A stretch of DNA of 18,110 bases from Endozoicomonadaceae bacterium (GTDB lineage Bacteria; Pseudomonadota; Gammaproteobacteria; Pseudomonadales; Endozoicomonadaceae), in contig JAGLCE010000052.1 of assembly GCA_023146365.1 (NCBI GenBank), positions 1-18,110 of the forward strand, given 5' to 3'. This document shows, one piece after another, positions 6,747 through 13,815 of the stretch. Every line of letters begins with the position of its first letter. Within the stretch, counting starts at the first letter, position 1. Both the position numbers and the translations under genes were made by a program. The notes below the pieces were generated by a model. It was not told the DNA's origin, searched no databases, and saw nothing but the letters and a program-made list of their open reading frames with translations.

Positions 6747-8834
6747 ATGGAAACAAAACAGATAGGCATAAACAATAGATCCAATGGTGCTGCCTCTAAC
6801 ATCACACCTTCTACTAGCAATATTAGCGCCAGTGGTACCGCGCTTAATATATATTCACAGAATCAACAAAACATCACACCTCAAACAGACACCTCAGAAG
6901 ATCATTCGTCTAGTACAACTATCATCCAAAGAGTCATCGAAAGAACGGTTAAAACTAGACCAACAAAAACAGATAGTTTTCTCCTTAACATCCATCAAGA
7001 GATTCAATACTCATGTCAGTTAATCTATGATATGATAAACAGAAACAAAGTATTTAAAGACGTACTGGAAAAGAGCACTCTCACAACAGAATATGACAAG
7101 AAAAATCAATTAGTAAAGACACTTAGAATTATCTGTTCGAATCTAATTTTTAACGCCGAATACCTAGAAAAAGTAATGACTTACTATGAAACATCACCCG
7201 AAATATACATAGGAAATTTAATTCAAACTGCCATATATGGCAATACTATCATGTCAATCGCAACTAAGATTGACGCAGCTAACCAGGATGGAAGACAAGA
7301 ATTTTTTAGTATGGAAGCAGGCACCCCCTCCATTGTACCTACCCATTTACGCGCACTTATTCCAACCGTCATAGTTTGCATGTGGGCTGACCTGTCACCA
7401 GAAAATTTATCTTTCATTTGGAATAGCCTGCTAAACACTGAGATAGAAAAAATATGGGGAGAGAGACAACTTGGACAGAAAGAGGGAGAATTGCCACAGC
7501 CAAACAAAAATGAGCTTGTCCTCATTAAAAAATTAGTACTATTATTTAAACCATTTAATAAGGTATTCTCCATATCAACAACTCCATCATCGAACAGGCG
7601 CACTGAAGGCGGCTACTCTCTAGCGTCTAGCTCCTCTGGACTTGTTGATACCAGCGCATTACAGACCACTAACCGCAGTCTAGCGTTGGAAGGTATCTCT
7701 GAAGCTACTCAATCACAGCTCGCTGACTGCTGTCAAGCGTTTAAATGTGCCTATGACATTATATCAACCATTGCAAGAGTAGATCTTGTTGCTCTTCCTG
7801 AGATCACTGACTGCCTTTACAACTTTAAATTGCATAGCAAGAATTTAAATTTAACTTTGGATGATCATAATAATTTAGAAAGTACATGCGACAACATGGA
7901 AAAAATATTATGTTTTTTTGTACATCGCATTCTCGATGACAAAAGAGAGTATCTTGTATGGAAAACTAGTCAATCGGAAAATAGTATTCAAGTACAAACG
8001 TTTAAAGATCCAGCGGAAGACATCCCAATTCATTTTTATTTTGATAAAATAGATGATAAAGACGGAAAAACATTTTTATCTGATCTAGCGAAATGCGACT
8101 CACTCAACGACAAAGAAAAGTGCATGACTTTTTTCAACCGTCAACTGCGCTTATTAGAGCTTCCTCGCTCATCTTTAACATACTCCGATCTAGAGACAAA
8201 TATCAAAATCACACAAATGATCTTCTGCAAAACAAATTTATATCATAAATTGATTAAAGATCTAATATCCACTAATTGCCAAATTGCCTTTAATTACACC
8301 GCCGCATGCTTTATGCAAAATGAAAGCATAGCACTACGTCAACATAGTCTATCTGGTGGAGCTTATCTATCATTGGCGACACGCAATTTAGGCTTCTCTA
8401 ACACTCTATACTTTTCACCGAGTGATCAGCCAGCGGCAAGACTACATAAACTATGCGTAGACGAAATCCTTAAATTTGCAGGGACAGCAGGGTGGAAGAT
8501 GGAGAGTAATCAATTGCCCAATAATGACTTTCCATTTTTGTGGATGTATGACAGTCCCATCACAATTAATCCATATGTAACTTTTCTGCATAGAATTAAT
8601 AATACAATGTGGGAGGCATACAACAACAATAACTCTAAGATTAATTTCAAAGAAATAACCATAAAATTGATACAATTAACGCATGAAGTTAATAAGAAAG
8701 ACTTATTAAAAGAAGAAAATCCAATTTTAAATATTAAATATTACTTAGAAAAAATCATCAATATGTCGCTAGAGAACCAACCGCCCAGTATAACTTACTC
8801 CCAACAAAGGACCCATACTATATTGACAGCATAA
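6747..8834 (+). CDS. Unrecognised 695-aa protein, effector-like composition
   Basis: I recognise no domain. The ATG at 6747 follows GGAACAATT; no other in-frame start looks better. Residues 1 to about 75 are rich in Ser, Thr, Asn and Gln and low in hydrophobics, so probably disordered. There is no signal peptide or lipobox. Residues 75-180 and much of the remainder look alpha-helical and soluble; a second Ser/Thr-rich linker lies near residues 280-315. No membrane segment, coiled-coil run or tandem repeat is evident. The gene is much more AT-rich than the housekeeping genes around it and stands alone between IS-laden intergenic regions, suggesting horizontal origin. A polar disordered start on a large orphan protein is typical of type III or type IV secreted effectors, but that is inference. 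An unknown cytosolic protein remains possible. Confidence 0.75.
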   Translation: METKQIGINNRSNGAASNITPSTSNISASGTALNIYSQNQQNITPQTDTSEDHSSSTTIIQRVIERTVKTRPTKTDSFLLNIHQEIQYSCQLIYDMINRNKVFKDVLEKSTLTTEYDKKNQLVKTLRIICSNLIFNAEYLEKVMTYYETSPEIYIGNLIQTAIYGNTIMSIATKIDAANQDGRQEFFSMEAGTPSIVPTHLRALIPTVIVCMWADLSPENLSFIWNSLLNTEIEKIWGERQLGQKEGELPQPNKNELVLIKKLVLLFKPFNKVFSISTTPSSNRRTEGGYSLASSSSGLVDTSALQTTNRSLALEGISEATQSQLADCCQAFKCAYDIISTIARVDLVALPEITDCLYNFKLHSKNLNLTLDDHNNLESTCDNMEKILCFFVHRILDDKREYLVWKTSQSENSIQVQTFKDPAEDIPIHFYFDKIDDKDGKTFLSDLAKCDSLNDKEKCMTFFNRQLRLLELPRSSLTYSDLETNIKITQMIFCKTNLYHKLIKDLISTNCQIAFNYTAACFMQNESIALRQHSLSGGAYLSLATRNLGFSNTLYFSPSDQPAARLHKLCVDEILKFAGTAGWKMESNQLPNNDFPFLWMYDSPITINPYVTFLHRINNTMWEAYNNNNSKINFKEITIKLIQLTHEVNKKDLLKEENPILNIKYYLEKIINMSLENQPPSITYSQQRTHTILTA

Positions 8835-8904
8835 GTGACTCTCGTTTTTCCGCTAAAAACTAAATCGTATTAAGGTAGTTTAAGGATTTTAGTGGCCGTA
8901 TGTC

Positions 8905-8982
8905 GTTCACACGTTTCAGCGTAGGAATGCATACGGGATCCTCTCCTCGTGTTCCCACGCTCCAGCGTGGGAACGCATACGG
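8905..8982. repeat. Two copies of a 32-bp palindromic intergenic repeat
   Basis: The right copy (8951-8982) contains a perfect 11-bp palindrome, GTTCCCACGCT / AGCGTGGGAAC with a CC centre, followed by GCATACGG. The left copy (8905-8936) aligns over its whole length with five mismatches; four are G/C to A/T transitions. The period is 46 bases. This looks like the REP-type CCCACGCT...AGCGTGGG element common between genes in several gammaproteobacteria, with one fresh and one decayed copy. Confidence 0.75.
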
Positions 8983-9074
8983 AGCCTAACGTATGGGTAG
9001 AAGCCAATATAAAATAACCCACCCAGAACAACTTAAGGCTACGAAAAATTGGGTCATTTAGGTCAGTAACTGAG

Positions 9075-9097
9075 ACAAAGAGCTTTGGCTCTGTTGT
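9075..9097. repeat. Short hairpin AGAGC / GCTCT
   Basis: ACAAAGAGC pairs with GCTCT-g-TTGT across a TTTG loop, with one bulged G. TTTTT follows about seven bases later on the + strand. It could terminate transcription from the 695-residue gene 240 bases upstream, but the stem is short and the T run is offset, so I call it only a hairpin. Confidence 0.35.
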
Positions 9098-9176
9098 GAA
9101 AGATTTTTGCATAGCCGATATTTTACTAGAGTATGATCTGTTTTATTGAGTTATGCTGAGATCTCATAGGATTCAT

Positions 9177-9341
9177 TTAATTTAATTTCTTAATAATTCT
9201 ATATATCTTTTCTTCAGCTTTAGTCAATACTTTAAATTCAACTCTTTGAGATTTTAATCGGTTGGTCGCAACCATTAGGGAAAGTGCTGACCCAGTCGAC
9301 TCTTCGACCGTTTTTTTCAACCAATGAAATCCGCAACTCGT
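9177..9341 (-). pseudogene. Coding-like remnant in frame behind the NIF3 gene stop
   Basis: Directly after the TAA of the NIF3-like gene, in the same frame, 54 sense codons run to a TAA at 9177-9179. The text looks like real protein: TSCGFHWLKKTVEESTGSAL is followed by an ATNRLKSQRVEFKV segment and ends KAEEKIYRIIKKLN, with normal composition and a basic amphipathic end. There is no ribosome binding site or convincing start; the only internal ATG is at residue 23. I do not recognise the family. It may be the tail of a deleted gene that happens to share the frame, or a C-terminal extension cut off by a stop. YbgI-family proteins end at the NPA just before the TAA, which favours an unrelated remnant. 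Confidence 0.4.
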
Positions 9342-10103
9342 TTAAGCTGGATTATCAATATCGATAAACTGATGTTCAACGCCCAACGTCGTGACCAGCC
9401 ACTCACCTAACGCCTGCACCCCATAACGTTCCGTCGCATGATGGCCTGCTGCAATATAATGAATACCATTTTCTCGGGCAAAATGGGTCGTCTGCTCTGA
9501 GATCTCACCACTGATATAAGCATCAACGTCCAGAGCAAACGCTTTCTCAATGTATCCCTGAGCTCCCCCCGTACACCACGCAACAGTTTTGATCTCATGG
9601 CTGCCACCTTCAATCAGTAAAGGTGTTCGCCCAAGTACCTGCTGAATGCGCTCTCCTAACGACTTCAGTGACAAGGGTTTTTCCAACTGTCCGGTCAGGC
9701 CAATTGAGGTCAGTACATCCGCATCCATACCACCGGTAATATCAAAACCCAGCAGCCTACCCAAACATGCGTTATTACCCAGATCCGAGTGAGCGTCCAA
9801 CGGAAGATGGTAGGCAATCAAACTGATATCATGCTTTATTAACTGACCGATACGTCGACGCTTCATGCCAGTCAGGCAAGCATTTTCACCACGCCAGAAA
9901 TAGCCGTGATGCACCAAAATGGCATCAGCATCAGCCGCAATCGCTCCATCCAGAAGCGCCTTACACGCCGTCACCCCCGAGACAATTTTCTTGATTTCAC
10001 TGCGCCCCTCAACCTGTAATCCGTTGGGCGCATAATCCTTGAACAACCAAGGCTTGAGTGTCTGTTCTACCGTATCGATCAGCTTTTTCAGTGCTATCGA
10101 CAT
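9342..10103 (-). CDS. NIF3/YbgI (DUF34) family dinuclear metal-binding protein
   Basis: Cytoplasmic protein of the NIF3/DUF34 family, close to E. coli YbgI (247 residues against 253 here). The family forms toroidal hexamers with a two-metal site in each subunit; its reaction is still debated, with GTP cyclohydrolase-like or metal-insertion roles proposed. Metal ligands are visible: VHHGYFW (His65, His66), HLPLDAH (Asp103 and neighbours) and GHHATER (His221 or His222 and Glu225). DYAPNGLQVEG, VAWCTGG and ISGEISEQT are also family hallmarks. I chose the ATG at 10103 because AGGAG ends five bases upstream. A TTG 15 bases further out is in frame but lies across that site. It stands alone, divergent from the pilin gene. 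Confidence 0.92.
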   Translation of the reverse strand: MSIALKKLIDTVEQTLKPWLFKDYAPNGLQVEGRSEIKKIVSGVTACKALLDGAIAADADAILVHHGYFWRGENACLTGMKRRRIGQLIKHDISLIAYHLPLDAHSDLGNNACLGRLLGFDITGGMDADVLTSIGLTGQLEKPLSLKSLGERIQQVLGRTPLLIEGGSHEIKTVAWCTGGAQGYIEKAFALDVDAYISGEISEQTTHFARENGIHYIAAGHHATERYGVQALGEWLVTTLGVEHQFIDIDNPA

Positions 10104-10108
10104 ACATG

Positions 10109-10113
10109 CTCCT
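10109..10113 (-). promoter_or_regulatory. Ribosome binding site AGGAG fixing the NIF3-gene start
   Basis: AGGAG on the - strand is followed by five bases and the ATG at 10101-10103. This selects the 253-residue product over a five-residue-longer form starting at a TTG. Confidence 0.75.
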
Positions 10114-10134
10114 TTCAACTAAGCGCTCTAACGC

Positions 10135-10198
10135 CAATAGGCTACAATGCAACTATGGCGATGGTGGCGATGGTGGCGATGCCTATTGATTCATCGCC
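10135..10198. repeat. Tandem 9-bp repeat with overlapping inverted repeats between divergent genes
   Basis: TGGCGATGG occurs three times head to tail (10156-10182, the last base changed). GGCGATG in the third unit (10175-10181) pairs with CATCGCC at 10192-10198. Independently, CAATAGGC (10135-10142) pairs perfectly with GCCTATTG (10181-10188), so two alternative hairpins compete for the same bases. The block lies between the divergent NIF3-like and pilin genes and could bind a regulator or be simple replication slippage. Confidence 0.6.
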
Positions 10199-10285
10199 GT
10201 TTAAGTGTTATTTTTCGCATTAACACCATTTAACCGAATAGTTTTGATTATTTGCTCATGCAGCACTCTTTCAAATTCAAACAAA

Positions 10286-10313
10286 TTGACGTGCTACATT
10301 CACTCTCTATCTT
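10286..10313 (+). promoter_or_regulatory. Candidate sigma-70 promoter of the pilin-like gene
   Basis: TTGACG (10286-10291, one mismatch) and TATCTT (10308-10313) are separated by 16 bases. Transcription would begin near 10320. That excludes the in-frame ATG at 10314 and supports the ATG at 10344. No -24/-12 sigma-54 site, common for major pilin genes, was seen. Confidence 0.45.
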
Positions 10314-10343
10314 ATGTTAATGGATATAAAGCGTATAAGCTCA

Positions 10344-10778
10344 ATGAAAATGAGTCATGCCTCCAAAGGCTTCTCGCTCATCGAATTAATGATTGTTGTG
10401 ACCATTGTCAGCATTTTGGCATCCGTTTCGGCTCGTTCCTATTATTTTTACACAAAACGAACCCATGTAACGGAAGGCTTGGGCCTGGCCTCCGCTGTAC
10501 AAAAGTCCTCTGTTGAGTACTATTCAGTACTGGGATCATGGCCTACCTCTAACACCCTCGCCGGCGTTAGCGAAAACATCCAGGGTCATTCTGTGAGCAG
10601 TGTAGTCATAACGGCTGATGGCTACATATTGGTAACATACAACGATAAGGTGACGCTTGGTGCTCAAATATTATTCAAACCTCAAGTAGAAGAGGGGAAA
10701 CAGCGCATTTATTGGACATGTGAGGCAGTCGTTGGTACGGGAATGAAAGATTCATTCCTACCAGGAAGCTGTCGCTAG
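10344..10778 (+). CDS. Type IV pilin-like protein
   Basis: A class III signal sequence MKMSHASKG precedes FSLIELMIVVTIVSILAS; prepilin peptidase would cut after Gly9, leaving Phe1 (to be N-methylated) and the conserved Glu5. The mature protein is about 135 residues with a hydrophobic N-terminal helix, a short globular domain and two C-terminal cysteines (126 and 143 of the precursor) that would form the D-loop disulphide. This fits a small type IVa pilin or minor pilin. The family's Pro22 is replaced by Arg (SVSARSYY where AIAIPAY is usual). I chose the ATG at 10344 for a nine-residue leader and because the candidate promoter starts just before it; ATGs at 10314 and 10320 are in frame. No other pilus gene is nearby, so its pilus or secretion system is unknown. 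Confidence 0.82.
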   Translation: MKMSHASKGFSLIELMIVVTIVSILASVSARSYYFYTKRTHVTEGLGLASAVQKSSVEYYSVLGSWPTSNTLAGVSENIQGHSVSSVVITADGYILVTYNDKVTLGAQILFKPQVEEGKQRIYWTCEAVVGTGMKDSFLPGSCR

Positions 10779-11034
10779 CACACTAAACCGCATCATTTAC
10801 TCACTGATCTGACTCAATCCAACCTCAACGCTACAAAAAACCCAGCCAGCACCTAAAACACTGAAAGAAATGCATTCTACTTTACAGACATTGTGCAGAT
10901 ATTTCATTGTGCGAGTGGCAAAATGCTAGCAATCTAGGAACGTTTTAAAAAGATGGTTTTTCAGGGTGGATAGACTTCAATTAAACGAATCAAGGCCGGG
11001 CGAGCTCACTCGGCTGATAGATCAACCAAATTTA

Positions 11035-12291
11035 TCAAGGGATACGTTTTATCTTCGCACCCAATTGTTGTAATTTTTCCTCTATACATTCATAACCGCG
11101 GTCAATATGATAAATACGATCAACCATAGTATCACCATCCGCAATCAAACCGGCAATCACTAAGCTAGCCGATGCTCGGAGATCAGTCGCCATGACCGGT
11201 GCCCCTTTCAACTGTTTAACACCGGTGACGATGGCCGTATTACCTTCTACAGCAATGTTCGCTCCCATTCGCTTCATTTCCTGAACATGCATGAAGCGAT
11301 TCTCAAACACGGTTTCTGTGATGGAACCGGTACCTTTCGCTATCGTATTTAACGCCGTAAATTGTGCCTGAACATCAGTTGGCAGCGCAGGATAGGGCGC
11401 CGTTTTCAGATTAATGGATTTTAATCGACGACCCTTCATAGAGAGAGAGATCCAGTCACTTCCACACTCCAGACTGGCTCCGGCTTCTCGCAGCTTGACC
11501 AGAACAGAATCCAGAATATTGGGGTCAGCATCCTTAACCTTGATGCATCCGCCAGTTGCAGCAGCAGCAATCAGATATGTACTGGTCTCAATACGATCAG
11601 GTAGGACGGCGTAAGTGCAGCCATGCAACCGTTTTACACCCTGTATCCGAATGATGTCTGTGCCATGACCTTTGATTTTCGCTCCCATACGCAACAAACA
11701 TTTCGCCAGATCCACCACTTCCGGTTCACGGGCAGCATTTTCTATCAGCGTGTCACCGTCTGCCAAAACCGCAGCCATCAGCAGGTTTTCAGTACCCGTC
11801 ACAGTGACAGTATCCATGAAGATATGCGCACCTTTCAGGCGATTAGCCTTAGCTCGAACATATCCATCCTCAACCATGATATCAGCGCCCATGGCCTTCA
11901 GACCTCGGATATGCAGGTCAACAGGACGACTTCCTATCGCACATCCACCAGGCAGTGCCACTTCAGCTTCACCGAAACGACTCAATAATGGCCCAAGCAC
12001 TAAAATAGAGGCTCGCATGGTCTTTACCAGATCATAAGGCGCACTGAGATGCTTGATCGTGCTGGCGTGCACTTCAACATTCATATTTTCATCGATAAGC
12101 AGATCGATTCCCATGCAGCCAAACAGCTCAATCATGGTGGTGATATCATTGAGATGCGGTAAATTGCAGACAGCAACCGGTTCATCAGTCAGCAGTGTTG
12201 CGGCGAGGATCGGCAGGGCAGAGTTTTTTGCGCCGGAAATTCGGATCTCGCCATCGAGCGGCACACCGCCGGTAATTATAAGCTTATCCAT
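11035..12291 (-). CDS. murA: UDP-N-acetylglucosamine 1-carboxyvinyltransferase
   Basis: Transfers enolpyruvate from phosphoenolpyruvate to UDP-GlcNAc, the first committed step of peptidoglycan synthesis in the cytoplasm. The 418-residue product is almost exactly the family length (419 in E. coli). The substrate-binding Lys22-Asn23 lies in ISGAKNSALP and the catalytic, fosfomycin-reactive Cys117 in LPGGCAIGSRPVDLH. PTDVQAQFTAL holds the catalytic aspartate, and ENRFMHVQEMKRMGA and TDLRASASLVIAGL are typical. I start at 12291 because GAGGT precedes the ATG and MDKLIITGG matches the family start. The frame could run 30 codons further upstream, but that segment is not MurA-like and covers the leader. 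The gap to ibaG is 153 bases and contains leader hairpins and a possible promoter. Confidence 0.96.
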   Translation of the reverse strand: MDKLIITGGVPLDGEIRISGAKNSALPILAATLLTDEPVAVCNLPHLNDITTMIELFGCMGIDLLIDENMNVEVHASTIKHLSAPYDLVKTMRASILVLGPLLSRFGEAEVALPGGCAIGSRPVDLHIRGLKAMGADIMVEDGYVRAKANRLKGAHIFMDTVTVTGTENLLMAAVLADGDTLIENAAREPEVVDLAKCLLRMGAKIKGHGTDIIRIQGVKRLHGCTYAVLPDRIETSTYLIAAAATGGCIKVKDADPNILDSVLVKLREAGASLECGSDWISLSMKGRRLKSINLKTAPYPALPTDVQAQFTALNTIAKGTGSITETVFENRFMHVQEMKRMGANIAVEGNTAIVTGVKQLKGAPVMATDLRASASLVIAGLIADGDTMVDRIYHIDRGYECIEEKLQQLGAKIKRIP

Positions 12292-12296
12292 TAAAA

Positions 12297-12310
12297 CCTC
12301 TATATGGAGG
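12297..12310 (-). promoter_or_regulatory. Small hairpin covering the murA ribosome binding site
   Basis: On the - strand CCTC-CATATA-GAGG ends six bases before the murA ATG. The right arm is the Shine-Dalgarno sequence GAGG; the left arm (CCTCC) is itself an anti-Shine-Dalgarno copy. The stem is only four pairs, so any effect on translation is inferred. Confidence 0.4.
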
Positions 12311-12316
12311 ATAAGC

Positions 12317-12361
12317 ATTATTTCTGTGAAAACGCTACCGAATAGCCACCTCAGAAATAAT
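12317..12361 (-). promoter_or_regulatory. 10-bp perfect inverted repeat in the murA leader
   Basis: ATTATTTCTG (12317-12326) and CAGAAATAAT (12352-12361) are perfect complements around a 25-base loop. They lie 26 bases upstream of the murA start. It may be an operator or an RNA stem in the leader. It has no downstream T run in the murA direction and so is not a terminator. Confidence 0.5.
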
Positions 12362-12363
12362 AC

Positions 12364-12392
12364 ATAATACGAAATCGCCATCAGCCAATCAG
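12364..12392 (-). promoter_or_regulatory. Possible promoter for murA
   Basis: On the - strand CTGATT (12387-12392) and TATTAT (12364-12369, one mismatch to TATAAT) are 17 bases apart. The -35 box is poor. It would start transcription near 12357, inside the inverted repeat, allowing murA expression apart from the mla operon. Confidence 0.25.
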
Positions 12393-12444
12393 CAGCATTG
12401 TCTCATCCGGCAACACCAACAAACAGTACCAACAGCCAAAAGCG

Positions 12445-12684
12445 TTACTGCTGGGCAATCCACTCATCACGGGTAAACGTACTCATACTCACGGCGTGAA
12501 TGCTACCATCAGTGATCAGGTCATTAAGGTGAACATACACCATTTGCTGGCGCTTCACGGGTAAAACGCCACTAAACTGATCAGAAATCACCGTCAATTG
12601 AAAATCGCATCCTTCGCCAGAAACGATGATCTCCGCGTCCCCCAACCGCTCTTCCAGTCGCATTTTGACTTCAACGGCTTGCAT
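12445..12684 (-). CDS. ibaG: BolA/IbaG family protein
   Basis: A 79-residue member of the BolA family, closest to E. coli IbaG (YrbA). These proteins pair with monothiol glutaredoxins to bind [2Fe-2S] clusters, and E. coli IbaG has been linked to acid stress. Shared blocks are VSGEGCDFQLTVISDQF near residues 21-37, PVKRQQMVY at about 42-50, and IHAVSMSTFTRDEW at about 62-75 with the conserved His63. The family helix-turn-strand pattern spans the whole protein. Its position between mlaB and murA is the same as in E. coli, which strengthens the call. A GGGA lies ahead of the ATG. The gap of 119 bases after mlaB holds a terminator-like hairpin, so it may be only partly cotranscribed with mla. 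Confidence 0.92.
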   Translation of the reverse strand: MQAVEVKMRLEERLGDAEIIVSGEGCDFQLTVISDQFSGVLPVKRQQMVYVHLNDLITDGSIHAVSMSTFTRDEWIAQQ

Positions 12685-12717
12685 GACGTTTATCCCAATC
12701 CAGATACAAAACAGCTA

Positions 12718-12755
12718 ATAATAATAAAAGTAGACTGAACACCAGCGTCCCAGTC
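12718..12755 (-). terminator. Possible intrinsic terminator after mlaB
   Basis: On the - strand GACTG and CAGTC (12751-12755 and 12733-12737) can pair around a 13-base interior with a further two-pair AC/GT helix. TACTTTTATTATTATT follows. The stem is weak and the T run interrupted, so at most it would attenuate between mlaB and ibaG. Confidence 0.3.
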
Positions 12756-12777
12756 CACTTATTTTAACTTTAATTTC

Positions 12778-12808
12778 GATTTTCAGGCGATTTTCAGGCG
12801 ATTTCAGA
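12778..12808. repeat. 11-bp tandem repeat over the mlaB stop codon
   Basis: GATTTTCAGGC occurs twice in tandem, followed by a shortened third unit GATTTCAGACA. The mlaB TGA (12804-12806 on the other strand) lies in the third unit. Slippage here would change sequence just beyond or at the end of MlaB. Confidence 0.7.
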
Positions 12809-13103
12809 CAATCGGCAGAAGTACATCAACACCACAAACACCAGCCAGCGCTTGCAGTTCATCGGGCAAACCCGTGAACATCAGCTTGACTTTTTTTTCT
12901 TCGGCACTGCGCATCCAGGAGAGCATCATAGCTAGTGCAGCGCTGTCCGCTCGCGTCACTGCAGACAAATCCACCATCCACTCAGCTGAAGATTGCCGAT
13001 TAATCTTATCCAAACCAGATTGCTCCAACTCAGCAACCGTATCAACATCAACTGAACCACAAAGTGCCAGTCTTCCCGGAGCGATCAATTCAACCGTACC
13101 CAT
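12804..13103 (-). CDS. mlaB: MlaB, STAS-domain subunit of the Mla lipid transporter
   Basis: A small cytoplasmic STAS-domain protein that binds the ATPase MlaF and stabilises the MlaFEDB complex in the inner membrane. The 99 residues match E. coli MlaB in length. The STAS fold is visible as a beta strand GRLALCGSVD, then WMVDLSAVTRADSAALAMML (about residues 42-61), which includes the conserved Asp-Ser pair before the second helix, and VKLMFTGLPDELQALAGVCGV near the end. The start overlaps the mlaC stop by 14 bases, indicating translational coupling. The short 11-bp repeat at its 3' end is unusual but leaves the domain intact. Confidence 0.9.
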   Translation of the reverse strand: MGTVELIAPGRLALCGSVDVDTVAELEQSGLDKINRQSSAEWMVDLSAVTRADSAALAMMLSWMRSAEEKKVKLMFTGLPDELQALAGVCGVDVLLPIV

Positions 13104-13776
13104 CAGACGTTGTCTCCACAGCGGATTTCACATAATTTTTCATGATAGTCGACCAGTTATCAATCACTTGGCCAACATTTTTATATTGCTGCATGGCAGA
13201 AGAAAACTGGTTTCGGAATTGTATACCGATATTGATTCCCTCGATGGTAATATTGCGTGCTTTCCATTGATCATTGTCCTTAATCACGGAGTAGGTGAGA
13301 CTGTATTCCTGATAGTCTGCTTTCACTTTCAACGTGACAGGAATGGAGCGAATCTTGTGATCATTGTAATCATTCAACAATGTTTCTGGGATTACGTCAA
13401 CACGAGATACTTTTAGCTGAGATGAATCCAACAACATGACCGCCTTGCCGTAAAACTCAATCAAACTGATACGGAATGCCTGAGAGAACACCTTCAATTG
13501 CTCAGAGGTCGCACGGTGAGTATATTTTCCCATGACGCCACGAGCCACCTGATCAAAGGCAACCACCGGATCCAGCACCTTCCCCATAGAGATATAATAC
13601 CGTTGGGAATCCTTATCGAACGTCTCCCGATTGTCCCGCACTACGTTCAGAACCTGACGGGTCATTTCGTCAACGACCATCTCAGGCCTTTTCTCTATTG
13701 CAAAGACCGGTAGGGCAACCTGCGCGACCACTACCAACAACACCAAAATATAATGCACGTTCTCTCTTATTTTCAT
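13090..13776 (-). CDS. mlaC: MlaC, periplasmic phospholipid carrier
   Basis: Carries phospholipid across the periplasm between the outer-membrane MlaA complex and MlaD. The 228-residue precursor has a signal peptide: MKIRENVHY, a hydrophobic run ILVLLVVVAQVALP, and an AxA-like VFA at residues 24-26. The mature part follows the MlaC/Ttg2D pattern: RYYISMGKVLDPVVAFDQVARGVMG (about residues 60-84), the helix with TSEQLKVFSQAFR, the block NDQWKARNITIEGINI (about 169-184), and NQFSSAMQQY. I use the ATG at 13776; the frame extends three codons to a TTG without benefit. It follows mlaD by 39 bases and overlaps mlaB. Confidence 0.92.
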   Translation of the reverse strand: MKIRENVHYILVLLVVVAQVALPVFAIEKRPEMVVDEMTRQVLNVVRDNRETFDKDSQRYYISMGKVLDPVVAFDQVARGVMGKYTHRATSEQLKVFSQAFRISLIEFYGKAVMLLDSSQLKVSRVDVIPETLLNDYNDHKIRSIPVTLKVKADYQEYSLTYSVIKDNDQWKARNITIEGINIGIQFRNQFSSAMQQYKNVGQVIDNWSTIMKNYVKSAVETTSDGYG

Positions 13777-13815
13777 AGCTGACAACCAGTTATAAACAGT
13801 TACATGAACATTCGC

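Noticed and set aside
8870..9112. An 80-codon open frame on the - strand
   Set aside because: Half of it is translation of the two palindromic repeat copies, and it has no convincing ribosome binding site; it is most likely a non-coding repeat.
9295..9317. Stem GTCGA/TCGAC followed by T7 on the + strand, looking like a terminator
   Set aside because: The T run is the antisense of Lys codons in the coding-like remnant, the stem is only five pairs, and the nearest + strand gene ends about 460 bases upstream.
12292..12381. A 30-residue N-terminal extension of MurA
   Set aside because: It covers the leader hairpins and the ribosome binding site, and MurA proteins start at the MDKLIITGG position.
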